Origin: an uncultured Caryophanales bacterium
GTDB lineage: Bacteria; Bacillota_I; Bacilli_A; RFN20; CAG-826
Length of the DNA stretch: 33,937 nt
Reading direction: 5' to 3'
Assembly (NCBI GenBank): GCA_946411895.1
Contig: CAMKFP010000005.1
Span: forward strand, 1-33,937
This document shows positions 1 through 8,775 of this stretch, piece by piece. The notes below the pieces were generated by a model that worked only from the letters and a program-made list of their open reading frames with translations, did not search any database and was not told the DNA's origin. The translations under genes were made by a program, and so were the position numbers. Each line of letters opens with the position of its first letter. The stretch's first letter is position 1.

Positions 1-2
1 TG

Positions 3-773
3 AGAACTAACCCAGAAACTGGTCAAACCATTATCGCTGGTGTTGGTGAATTACATTTAGACATTATTGTCGATCGTATGAGAAGAGAATTCGGTGTTCA
101 AGTGAACATCGGTGCTCCTCAAGTTGAATACCGTGAAACCATTAAGAGTAGTGCGGATTGTGAAGGTAAATATATCAAACAATCTGGTGGTAGAGGTCAA
201 TATGGTCACGTATGGATCAAATTTGAACCAAACCCAGGCAAAGGCTTCGAATTCGTCGATGCGATTGTTGGTGGTACTGTTCCAAAAGAATATATCAAAC
301 CAACTCAAGACGGCTTAGTGGATGCCTTAAAGCGCGGTATGGTTGCTGGCTTTGAAGTGATGGACGTCAAAGCTACCCTCTTTGATGGTAGCTACCATGA
401 TGTTGACTCTTCTGAAGCCGCCTACAAGATTGCTGCTTCTATGGCTTTAAAAGAAGCGGCGAAAAAATGTAGTCCTGTCATTCTTGAACCAATCATGAAG
501 ATTGAAGTGACAGTTCCTGAACAATATTATGGTGATGTCATCGGTGATATCTCTCGTCGTAGAGGTAACATGACTGGTGAATCTCAAAGAGCCAACGCCA
601 AGATCATTGAAGCGGAAGTCCCATTATCTGAGATGTTCGGCTATGTCACTGACTTACGTAGTATGACTCAAGGTAGAGGTAACTACGTTATGCAGTTTGA
701 TCACTATGGTGAATGCCCAAGATATGTTCAAGATGAAATTATCAAGAAAGTTGGCGGCGTAAGCGCCAGATAA
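3..773 (+). CDS. fusA: Elongation factor G, C-terminal part (5' end outside window)
   Basis: Frame is open from nt 3 ([30 protein letters not shown]...), with EF-G domain IV/V motifs ([34 protein letters not shown]). Stop TAA. Confidence 0.97.
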   Translation, partial: RTNPETGQTIIAGVGELHLDIIVDRMRREFGVQVNIGAPQVEYRETIKSSADCEGKYIKQSGGRGQYGHVWIKFEPNPGKGFEFVDAIVGGTVPKEYIKPTQDGLVDALKRGMVAGFEVMDVKATLFDGSYHDVDSSEAAYKIAASMALKEAAKKCSPVILEPIMKIEVTVPEQYYGDVIGDISRRRGNMTGESQRANAKIIEAEVPLSEMFGYVTDLRSMTQGRGNYVMQFDHYGECPRYVQDEIIKKVGGVSAR

Positions 774-881
774 AAAAAGAATGTCTAATACCTTAAACGG
801 TATTGCACATAAAATTAAATTGCTATATTATGAATTCGTTGAAAATTTAGCTTTATACGAAAGAAAGGAGATTTCAATACT

Positions 882-2066
882 ATGGCAAAAGAAAAATTTG
901 ACAGAAGTAAGGAACACGTTAACATTGGTACCATCGGTCACGTCGACCACGGCAAAACTACTTTAACTGCTGCTATCACATCTGTCCTCGCAAAGAAAGG
1001 TGGCGCTGTCAAAACTGACTACGCGCAAATCGACTCTGCACCAGAAGAAAAGGCTCGTGGTATCACAATTAACACAGCCCACATTGAATACCAAACAGAC
1101 AAGAGACACTATGCTCACGTCGACTGCCCAGGGCACGCTGACTACGTCAAGAACATGATTACCGGTGCTGCTCAAATGGATGGCGCAATCCTTGTTGTTG
1201 CTGGTACTGATGGCGTTATGCCACAAACACGTGAACACATCTTACTTGCTCGTCAAGTTGGTGTTCCATACATTGTTGTCTTTATCAATAAGACTGACTT
1301 AGTCGATGATCCAGAATTATTAGACTTAGTCGAAATGGATGTCAGAGATCTTCTCAGCTCCTATGGTTTCCCAGGTGATGAAGTTCCAGTTATCCGTGGT
1401 TCCGCTAGAAACGTTTTAGACGGTGTTCCAGGATCTGAAAAGTGCATCGAAGAATTAATGGAAGCTTGCGATACTTATATCCCAGCTCCTGCTAGAGAAA
1501 CTGACAAACCATTCCTTCTCGCTATCGAAGACGTCATGACCATCTCTGGTCGTGGTACAGTCGTTACCGGCCGTGTCGAAAGAGGTTCCGCTAAATTAGG
1601 CGACCCTGTCGAAATCGTTGGTATCCGTCCAACACAAACTTCTGTTATTACAGGCTTAGAGTCCTTCCGTAAGACATGTGACTTCGTCCAAGCTGGTGAT
1701 AACGTTGGTGTCCTCTTAAGAGGTATCAACCGTGATCAAGTCCAACGTGGTCAAGTTCTTGCTAAACCAGGAAGCGTTACTCCACACAGCAAATTCACTG
1801 CTCAAGTCTACGTTTTAACCAAAGAAGAAGGTGGCCGTCACACAGCTTTCTTAAGCAACTACCGTCCACAATTCTATTTCCGTACAACTGACGTTACCGG
1901 TGTTATCACCCTCCCAGCTGGCGTTGAAATGGTTATGCCTGGTGACAACGTCGAATTAACAGTCGAATTAATTCACCCAATCGCGATGGAAAAAGGAACC
2001 AAGTTCTCCATCCGTGAAGGTGGCCGTACCGTTGGTGCTGGTACTGTTAGCGATATCGTTAAATAA
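882..2066 (+). CDS. tuf: Elongation factor Tu
   Basis: [41 protein letters not shown] and other EF-Tu motifs. SD AAAGGAG upstream. Follows fusA. Confidence 0.98.
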   Translation: MAKEKFDRSKEHVNIGTIGHVDHGKTTLTAAITSVLAKKGGAVKTDYAQIDSAPEEKARGITINTAHIEYQTDKRHYAHVDCPGHADYVKNMITGAAQMDGAILVVAGTDGVMPQTREHILLARQVGVPYIVVFINKTDLVDDPELLDLVEMDVRDLLSSYGFPGDEVPVIRGSARNVLDGVPGSEKCIEELMEACDTYIPAPARETDKPFLLAIEDVMTISGRGTVVTGRVERGSAKLGDPVEIVGIRPTQTSVITGLESFRKTCDFVQAGDNVGVLLRGINRDQVQRGQVLAKPGSVTPHSKFTAQVYVLTKEEGGRHTAFLSNYRPQFYFRTTDVTGVITLPAGVEMVMPGDNVELTVELIHPIAMEKGTKFSIREGGRTVGAGTVSDIVK

Positions 2067-2087
2067 TCAAGTATTATTATCAAAAAT

Positions 2088-2115
2088 AGGGAATCCTTCG
2101 GGACTCCCTTTTTTG
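2088..2115 (+). terminator. Rho-independent terminator of tuf
   Basis: AGGGAATCC-TTCG-GGACTCCCT followed by TTTTTTG; UUCG tetraloop. Confidence 0.9.
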
Positions 2116-2125
2116 TTTACAAAAA

Positions 2126-2178
2126 CGATAAACATTAAATCTATCTTTTATTTGTCAAATAAACTATAATGTTTATCG
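2126..2178. promoter_or_regulatory. Promoter region of the nuclease gene with nested inverted repeats
   Basis: CGATAAACATT (2126-2136) / AATGTTTATCG (2168-2178), perfect 11-bp arms. Internal TTTATTTG-T-CAAATAAA (2147-2163). TATAAT at 2165-2170 overlaps the right arm. Confidence 0.6.
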
Positions 2179-2191
2179 GAGAGAAATACTT

Positions 2192-3367
2192 ATGAGGCTT
2201 AACAAATTGATTTTATTGTCCTCCTTGGTTCTAGGATGTGGCTTTTTGACTGCATACGGCACTTGGAAGACGAATGGCGTCGATATTATTGCGGTTCAAG
2301 CATATACAAATGGGGATGCTGATACTTATTATAGCGATATTAACGCTGATGAATTGACCCCTGCTCAGCTTTTAAGCGCATTACAATCGTTAAATAACAC
2401 CAAACTAAAGTCTCGTGTTGGATACGATCAAATGAAATCAAAATTTGTTTATACCGATCCAGGCGTTCGTAGTGGAGAAGTGACTTCCTTCTATTCTGGA
2501 AATAGTGCCACTTATAGTGGCAATATGAACCGTGAACACGTTTGGCCTGCGAGTAGAACTGTTGGTGGTCGTGACAATGATCCACTTGAAGATGATATTC
2601 ATATGACTCGACCAACTTTGATTAGCGAGAATTCTGCCCGCGGTAATTCATTCTTTGCGGAAAGTGGGGCCTGGGATCCAGCTTCATTTGATAATCCTTC
2701 ATATAGAGGAGATGCTGCTAGAATTATATTCTATTGCGTTGTTGCGGATTCTCGTTTGTCTCTAGTAGATAAAACAAACGATGGATCTGGTAATCACACG
2801 ATGGGCAAATTAAGCGACATGCTTAAGTGGAACTTAGAATATCCCGTACAAGCTAGAGAAAGAACTCGTAATGAAGAAGCCGAGAAACTTCAAGGAAATA
2901 GAAACCCATTTATTGATCACCCAGAATGGGCAAATTACATTTGGGGTGATGGCGATGTACCACCTATCCCTCCAGTTGAGGATGAGTTAAATAGCATCAC
3001 TCTTTCGGTTCATGAAAAATCTAAAGAAGTAGAGCAAACATTTAAACTAGCCTATACCACTGATCCTGCTGATTATAGTGGCAAACTTGTTTGGAAGAGT
3101 TCTAATACTAGCATTGCTAGTATCACTGAAGATGGACAAATTACTACTCTTAAAGTTGGAATGACCAACATCACACTTAGTAACGAAGACGGCACAATTA
3201 AAGATACATGTCTACTCAAAGTGATGGAAAAAGGGAGTGGTGGAAAATCAAATGATAGTGGATGTGGTGGCAGCATCTTAGCTCCATCTGTCATCGTCTC
3301 GGTGGCATCTATATTAGGTGTAGCCTTCTTATTAGTGAAAAAATATAGATTCCGTAAGGATTCTTAA
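2192..3367 (+). CDS. Secreted/membrane-anchored endonuclease I (EndA/NucM-like) with a Big_2-like domain and C-terminal TM anchor
   Basis: N-terminal signal sequence. Endonuclease_1 motifs NREHVWPASR and DDIHMTRPTLISENSARGNSFF. Ig-like segment (LVWKSSNTSIASITEDGQITTLKVG). C-terminal GCGGSI + TM + KKYRFRK. Confidence 0.88.
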   Translation: MRLNKLILLSSLVLGCGFLTAYGTWKTNGVDIIAVQAYTNGDADTYYSDINADELTPAQLLSALQSLNNTKLKSRVGYDQMKSKFVYTDPGVRSGEVTSFYSGNSATYSGNMNREHVWPASRTVGGRDNDPLEDDIHMTRPTLISENSARGNSFFAESGAWDPASFDNPSYRGDAARIIFYCVVADSRLSLVDKTNDGSGNHTMGKLSDMLKWNLEYPVQARERTRNEEAEKLQGNRNPFIDHPEWANYIWGDGDVPPIPPVEDELNSITLSVHEKSKEVEQTFKLAYTTDPADYSGKLVWKSSNTSIASITEDGQITTLKVGMTNITLSNEDGTIKDTCLLKVMEKGSGGKSNDSGCGGSILAPSVIVSVASILGVAFLLVKKYRFRKDS

Positions 3368-3388
3368 ATAATAATAAATTAATAGTAG

Positions 3389-3412
3389 ACCCATCCAATG
3401 GATGGGTTTTGC
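3389..3412 (+). terminator. Rho-independent terminator of the endonuclease gene
   Basis: ACCCATCC-AAT-GGATGGGT followed by TTTGCTTT. Confidence 0.85.
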
Positions 3413-3449
3413 TTTATATTTATAGATAATAACTATAAAATAATCATGT

Positions 3450-4679
3450 ATGTACTCGATAGATAAAGAAAATATCGAAAAGCAAAGTGGTGATGTAGAA
3501 GTTCTCATCCATCCAATTAGTAAATGGAAGAGATTCTTATTTTATCTTGGCGATATGATGCTCGCTTTTATGGTGGCGGTTTTATTGATGAATGTCGCGG
3601 TGATGCCGCTTGCTACTGTAATCGCTCCGACAAATAGCAAAGCTTCTTACGAAGCCGAGAAAAATAGAGATGATATTTTATATAATCACAATCTTCTTTT
3701 CTATCACACAGAAAAAGATGCCATCTATCCAAAATATGATTTTGATAGTGATTTAGTCTATACCACCAATCGTTTTATTGGGCATTATCTTTTCCCAGAT
3801 GGTGATACATCATATATCATTTATCAAACCTATACTCGTTTAGAAGACGGACTTAATGAAGTGGTGTGGACATACTTCCACAAGATCATAAACGATGACA
3901 TAACCTACTTCAATTTGTTTGAACACTATAATAGAGATGGTTATTTCGTCATTAATAAAAATGTTGTAACAAGTGGGGATTTACCCGATATCGTTTTAGA
4001 TCCTTCTTTATATGATGAATTACGCTATTTCAATTCCCCGACTGATGAGATGGGTTCGTTAGGCAAAAAGTATTATTCTTCAATACGCAATACTTTTCTC
4101 TCTTTATATGGAGAAATGATTGAAACGATTAAGAAAAACGATTTGACCTCTGAGATAGATGGAATTGAATATTCCTTTGTATCTTGCACGAAAATCATGA
4201 ATTCTATCAGCGAACATTACTACACAAGACTAACCATCTGCTGTGTAATTAGTTATCTATTAGCATGGGCGATAGTGCACATAGTTTACCCGCTCATTTC
4301 TAAAGTCAATCACACACCAATAATGAGCATTATGAAGGTGGAGAGAATTGGTATCAATAATCTTAAGGAATTATCAAAAGGAGAAGCCTTACTTAGTGGG
4401 GTCTATTTCCTCTTCTTTGACCTAGTCTTTATCGCCTTCTTAACCTTATCCTACATAACTATTGATTATTTGGCTCATATTTCCGTGCTTGTGACTTTAT
4501 CTGTTTTTGGTTTGGCGGTCTTACTTATCGATCTTGTCGTTCTTTTAGTTTCCAAGTTCAACCGCTGCCTCAGTGACTTTATGTCAAAAACTGTTTTAGT
4601 CCCAACGGAAGAAATGGATAATATAATCAAAGTCCAAGAGGAACTCAAAGAAGAAAGGAACATGAAATACCATGGCTAA
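3450..4679 (+). CDS. Multi-pass membrane protein, RDD-like
   Basis: 409 aa with an N-terminal TM pair and large ectodomain. C-terminal TMs follow a segment (HTPIMSIMKVERIGIN) resembling the RDD-family inter-TM loop. Overlaps the next RDD gene by 8 nt. Confidence 0.6.
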   Translation: MYSIDKENIEKQSGDVEVLIHPISKWKRFLFYLGDMMLAFMVAVLLMNVAVMPLATVIAPTNSKASYEAEKNRDDILYNHNLLFYHTEKDAIYPKYDFDSDLVYTTNRFIGHYLFPDGDTSYIIYQTYTRLEDGLNEVVWTYFHKIINDDITYFNLFEHYNRDGYFVINKNVVTSGDLPDIVLDPSLYDELRYFNSPTDEMGSLGKKYYSSIRNTFLSLYGEMIETIKKNDLTSEIDGIEYSFVSCTKIMNSISEHYYTRLTICCVISYLLAWAIVHIVYPLISKVNHTPIMSIMKVERIGINNLKELSKGEALLSGVYFLFFDLVFIAFLTLSYITIDYLAHISVLVTLSVFGLAVLLIDLVVLLVSKFNRCLSDFMSKTVLVPTEEMDNIIKVQEELKEERNMKYHG

Positions 4680-5805
4680 AGAAGCCTTAGAAGCCATTAC
4701 TGGTGATGAAAAGAACATCAACATACAGTATGAGATTCCCGCATATCATCGCCGCTTCATCGCCGCTTTTATTGATTTGGTGATCTTTTTCCTTTTGGGT
4801 ATTGGATGCTATATTCTTACTGAATTAGCAACTCATGCCACCCCTGTTTATAAGCACGCTGATGAGTTAGTAGCGAAGTATCGTGAAGAATCAGGTGTCT
4901 TTAGATATTCAAACTCCCGTAAAACTTGGGAGAATATTTCAACATATTTAGACAATAACAACGACCTTGGATATCCAAATAGAATCTCTTTATGCCAAAC
5001 CGCGATAAACGATTTCAATACCTACATTTATAACGCTTGGCAAAAAGAACCTGGAACCAAATATGATAATAAGAGATTTGATAACATCACTGAAGCGACC
5101 TATAACTTTGTTATCAATGATTATAACTCCTCTAGATTAAGCGATAAGCTCAAAGATGAATATGGTAACAAACTATTCATACAAGTGAGTGAAGAAATCG
5201 ATGATCCCGATAGTGATGATCCTGCTGATACAATTACAGTTAAAAAAATCATCAAAAATCCAGATAGTAAGGCTAGCGATAAATTTTATTACACCCATTT
5301 CTATAGGGAATATACTCTCGAGCATTGTGGGTCATTCCTCATCTCGTTCTTCCCTGAGTATAAGGGCGCTCTTAAAACAATGTCCAACTTCCTATTTTAT
5401 ATCCAAATTCCCGTGGCAATAACAGTTGCTAGTTTCCTCACCTATGCTTTTCCACCTCTAGTTGTCGGTAGGGGAAAGCCAACTATTGGCATGATTATTT
5501 ATCACATAGGAAGGGTAGATTCATCGGTGCTTTCTTTGAAGGCTGGGCGGTTTATGGCGAGATACGCAATCTTCTTCTTTGGAATCATTGTTTTATCCTT
5601 ATTCACCTTTGGCATTCCTCTTTTAGCAAGCACAACGATGATGATTTTTTCAAAGAAAAAACAATCGTTCCCAGACTATATGTTAGGGATTGTGGAAGTG
5701 GATACAAACAAGAACAAAATCTTCAAAAATAAGTATGAAGTATCCCTCGATAATTCTATCGATCACAAGGAAGCAATCGACTTCAAAATGAGCAACAGAG
5801 AGTAA
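4672..5805 (+). CDS. RDD family membrane protein
   Basis: YHRRFIAAFIDLVIFFLLGIGCYIL (R..A..D signature) and a C-terminal TM/loop arrangement (GKPTIGMIIYHIGRV...SFPDYMLGIVEV). Confidence 0.75.
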   Translation: MAKEALEAITGDEKNINIQYEIPAYHRRFIAAFIDLVIFFLLGIGCYILTELATHATPVYKHADELVAKYREESGVFRYSNSRKTWENISTYLDNNNDLGYPNRISLCQTAINDFNTYIYNAWQKEPGTKYDNKRFDNITEATYNFVINDYNSSRLSDKLKDEYGNKLFIQVSEEIDDPDSDDPADTITVKKIIKNPDSKASDKFYYTHFYREYTLEHCGSFLISFFPEYKGALKTMSNFLFYIQIPVAITVASFLTYAFPPLVVGRGKPTIGMIIYHIGRVDSSVLSLKAGRFMARYAIFFFGIIVLSLFTFGIPLLASTTMMIFSKKKQSFPDYMLGIVEVDTNKNKIFKNKYEVSLDNSIDHKEAIDFKMSNRE

Positions 5806-5829
5806 GTTAAATCTTGCTCCCTTTTTTTT
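5800..5829 (+). terminator. Probable terminator overlapping the stop codon of the RDD gene
   Basis: GAGTAAG-TTAAAT-CTTGCTC (one G-U pair), then CCTTTTTTTT. TAA stop lies inside the 5' arm. Confidence 0.65.
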
Positions 5830-5849
5830 AAAAAACCTTTGAGTTTTTA

Positions 5850-5878
5850 TTGATAGGAAACCCCTTTGCACGTATAAT
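5850..5878 (+). promoter_or_regulatory. Sigma-A-like promoter of the nuclease/ABC operon
   Basis: TTGATA (5850-5855), 17-nt spacer, TATAAT (5873-5878), 28 nt upstream of the ATG at 5907. Confidence 0.8.
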
Positions 5879-5906
5879 TAAGGCATAAGAGACTAGAGGA
5901 TTTATC

Positions 5907-8753
5907 ATGAATAATAAAAAATTCTTTGCCTTTTCCCTGCCATTATTGCTTTCACCATTAATCGCTGGATGCTCTAATTCAGGATCAGCAACTGCTAGTC
6001 ATAAGATAGCCCAAAAGGCCCCTGAAACCGCACATAGACTTGATGCCGGTGATTTTTCTAATGCGGTCCCTTTAACTCGTGATGAATTAAAGATTGACCT
6101 CAAATCGATTAATACCACCCCAGCATCCAAATCCGTGACAGTGAATTTCAATAGTTCTCGTTTGACAGGCTATGGAACCACAAGCAAGGGTTCTTATGTT
6201 GTTATTGATGATCCAGACTATTCTGGCTCCCCAACTGATGCTTCTTTAAGTGGTAACGTTGACCCAGAATATGGTGTACCATCCTTTAATGGATACACAA
6301 TTGAAATGACAGATAAGGCCACGTTCACTTTATCTTGTACCGAAGTCGCTTCTGGAGATAGTATCTCTAGAAAGGATTTCATTGTCCCCTCTATAGTTGA
6401 ATATAGTGGTTCGTTCGTTATTAAGAACCATTCTATTCTCAAAGATTCTCTCGTTTTCGATGGCGAAGAATATGGGAAAGCCTCTTTTGATTATTTCATT
6501 ATTCCTGAAGGAATTGAAAGAATTGAAGCTGGCGCTATTCAACTTATGCCAGTCGCCTATCCTGAAGAAAAAGATGGCGAAGATGTTATTAGAAAGGCCT
6601 ATGAAGGTGTAAAAATCGTTACCCCATATGCCAGCCGTCCAGCTGGTTGGGAAGACGGTTGGTTAACTTTCTCTGATGGTAGTGTTGTTACAGATGCTGA
6701 CGTCGAATGGGGTTATCAACTCATCGATGAAACATCTGAGCTTTACACCAAGGTCAGTAAAACTAATAACGAAGTTACAAACTGTAAACAAAATACAGGT
6801 ACCAACATTAATTATTATGGCGAACTCGAAACTGCTGTCAGTAATGATGACAACAGCCTTTTTGCTTTAATTGATGATGTTAACTTCTCTGGCGACTTAG
6901 TTAATCCACTTAGAACAACTGAAGGACGTACCGCTCCATATCATTTAAGTGCTTATGTTAATGAGATGGTCGATACCGAAGTTGACGTAGTGATTCCAAG
7001 TCAAATCAGCTATGCTGCCAGTGATATCGTCTTAGATGTTAAGAGCATCAAACCAAGAATTCTTTCTCTCGAACTCGATGATGAAAAGAATCACATTGGT
7101 GCGTTAAAGAACATCTACATTCCTGCCACAATTGAAACCATCGACAGTAACGCCTTCAGAGGTTTAACTGACGACGTTAATATCTATTGTGAAGCGGCCA
7201 GTAAACCAGATCTTTGGTCTGATTCCTGGATTCCTTCTAACTTCCCAAGTGCTAACGTTCACTGGGGTAGCGTGATTCCAGCCGCCAAGATTAATGTTAA
7301 TGCTGGTGATGAAGTGAGACAATATCGTACTTCTAATGAAGCCGATACTTACATCATTGGTTACGTTTATGAAAAAGAAAATACCTATTACAGCGCTTTT
7401 GATAAAGCGATGTATACAAAAGATGAATTGAAGGATGGCAAGTCCCCAACTGGACATGATGTTATCGAAGTGGAAGACACTAGACCAGCCTTCAATCTCC
7501 CATTAGTGGTTTCTTACACAGTTAATAAAAATGGTGGTGGATCAAGAACCGTTACAGAAGAACTTAAAGTTCAATCTTCCGAAGATGGTCTTCTCAACCC
7601 ATTTGATAGTGTTAAAACTTCTACATTCGCTAAGAGCATCGACGTCTTAATCGAAAGCGATGAGACATTAGATGCGAATAGCTTCGTCTTCTATAACATT
7701 TATAGAGCGACAACCACAAAGATTCTTACCAAACAACTCGACACCGAAACAGGCGAATTAGTCGAAAAGATGGTATCTTATACCATTCCTGATACCAGTG
7801 TCAGTTTCTCCTCTACATCATTAAAGAGATTTGATAAGGAAATAAACATTGATCAAATCATCAAGTACAAGTTCAATGGTGTGACATCATTTGGTGATTA
7901 CACCAACATTTCGATGCTTGTCGATAAGGTTCTTCCTTCCTTCTATTTTGAAGGTATGGATCCAGCCTTCATTGAATCCAATAGAGTTTTTATCGATTCT
8001 GGTGAATACTCTGTGAGATACGCCATTTATGATGTTTCTAGCTCTTTCTATCGTATCTCTTATCAAACTAGCAGTGGTCTCAAAGAAAAGAGAATCGCTG
8101 TTAAGACTCCTAACCCAGTCATTATTTTGGAAGCCGATAAAGGCAACAATATTTCCTTCTTAATCAATAACGCTTCTGTGGGAAGTGATTTCTCCGCTGG
8201 CAAATTAAGAAGATTTGAACTTATTGGTTTAACACTTAATATTCACCTTTGGAACAACAAGAATTCCTCTAAAGTGAGCCGCAGTGATTTATCAATGCAC
8301 TTTGGTGCTATTGATATTATGCCAGAGAGAACCAGCTCCCCAGCTGTCTTCTCCGTCGTTGGTTTCTTAGTGACATTCTTTGTCATCTATACCATCGCCT
8401 TTGCCGGTGGTGCGGTTGGCTTATATTTCTTCTTAAAGAATAAGTACAAAAATGATGAATTCAGAAGAATGAACACCAAGAAATACATCAAATCAGCGAT
8501 TATCTTCTATCTCGGTGTGGCGGTTGTTCTCTTAACAATCCTCGCCGTCATTATGAGAACGGGAGTGATGATGTCATCGGTCTCAGTCCATAACCCGATT
8601 GATATTCTGATTGTTATTCCTGGCATCATCTCAATTGTGGCGATTGGTTACTTTGTCAAGTTCACCTATGGCAAGATTAAAGCCAATAAACACCGCAAGA
8701 AAATTAAGAAACTGAAAATTGACCAAGATGTCAATGATGATGGAACCAATTAA
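5907..8753 (+). CDS. Large lipoprotein with LRR_5/BspA-like segments and C-terminal TM helices
   Basis: Lipobox LIAGC. Repeats FIIPEGIERIEAGAI / IYIPATIETIDSNAF, each followed by a 'W..W....VxWG' segment. Three hydrophobic helices near the C-terminus. Confidence 0.75.
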   Translation: MNNKKFFAFSLPLLLSPLIAGCSNSGSATASHKIAQKAPETAHRLDAGDFSNAVPLTRDELKIDLKSINTTPASKSVTVNFNSSRLTGYGTTSKGSYVVIDDPDYSGSPTDASLSGNVDPEYGVPSFNGYTIEMTDKATFTLSCTEVASGDSISRKDFIVPSIVEYSGSFVIKNHSILKDSLVFDGEEYGKASFDYFIIPEGIERIEAGAIQLMPVAYPEEKDGEDVIRKAYEGVKIVTPYASRPAGWEDGWLTFSDGSVVTDADVEWGYQLIDETSELYTKVSKTNNEVTNCKQNTGTNINYYGELETAVSNDDNSLFALIDDVNFSGDLVNPLRTTEGRTAPYHLSAYVNEMVDTEVDVVIPSQISYAASDIVLDVKSIKPRILSLELDDEKNHIGALKNIYIPATIETIDSNAFRGLTDDVNIYCEAASKPDLWSDSWIPSNFPSANVHWGSVIPAAKINVNAGDEVRQYRTSNEADTYIIGYVYEKENTYYSAFDKAMYTKDELKDGKSPTGHDVIEVEDTRPAFNLPLVVSYTVNKNGGGSRTVTEELKVQSSEDGLLNPFDSVKTSTFAKSIDVLIESDETLDANSFVFYNIYRATTTKILTKQLDTETGELVEKMVSYTIPDTSVSFSSTSLKRFDKEINIDQIIKYKFNGVTSFGDYTNISMLVDKVLPSFYFEGMDPAFIESNRVFIDSGEYSVRYAIYDVSSSFYRISYQTSSGLKEKRIAVKTPNPVIILEADKGNNISFLINNASVGSDFSAGKLRRFELIGLTLNIHLWNNKNSSKVSRSDLSMHFGAIDIMPERTSSPAVFSVVGFLVTFFVIYTIAFAGGAVGLYFFLKNKYKNDEFRRMNTKKYIKSAIIFYLGVAVVLLTILAVIMRTGVMMSSVSVHNPIDILIVIPGIISIVAIGYFVKFTYGKIKANKHRKKIKKLKIDQDVNDDGTN

Positions 8754-8775
8754 TCTATAAGGAGATTAAAACTAT

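Noticed and set aside
781-966. 61-aa ORF between fusA and tuf
   Set aside because: Runs into tuf in another frame, contains the intercistronic hairpin and the tuf SD; likely spurious.
963-1238. Minus-strand ORF inside tuf (and similar antisense ORFs at 1475, 2340, 9228, 18450, 26163, 26714, 26766, 27239, 27852)
   Set aside because: All lie opposite strongly supported coding genes and have compositions expected of antisense frames.
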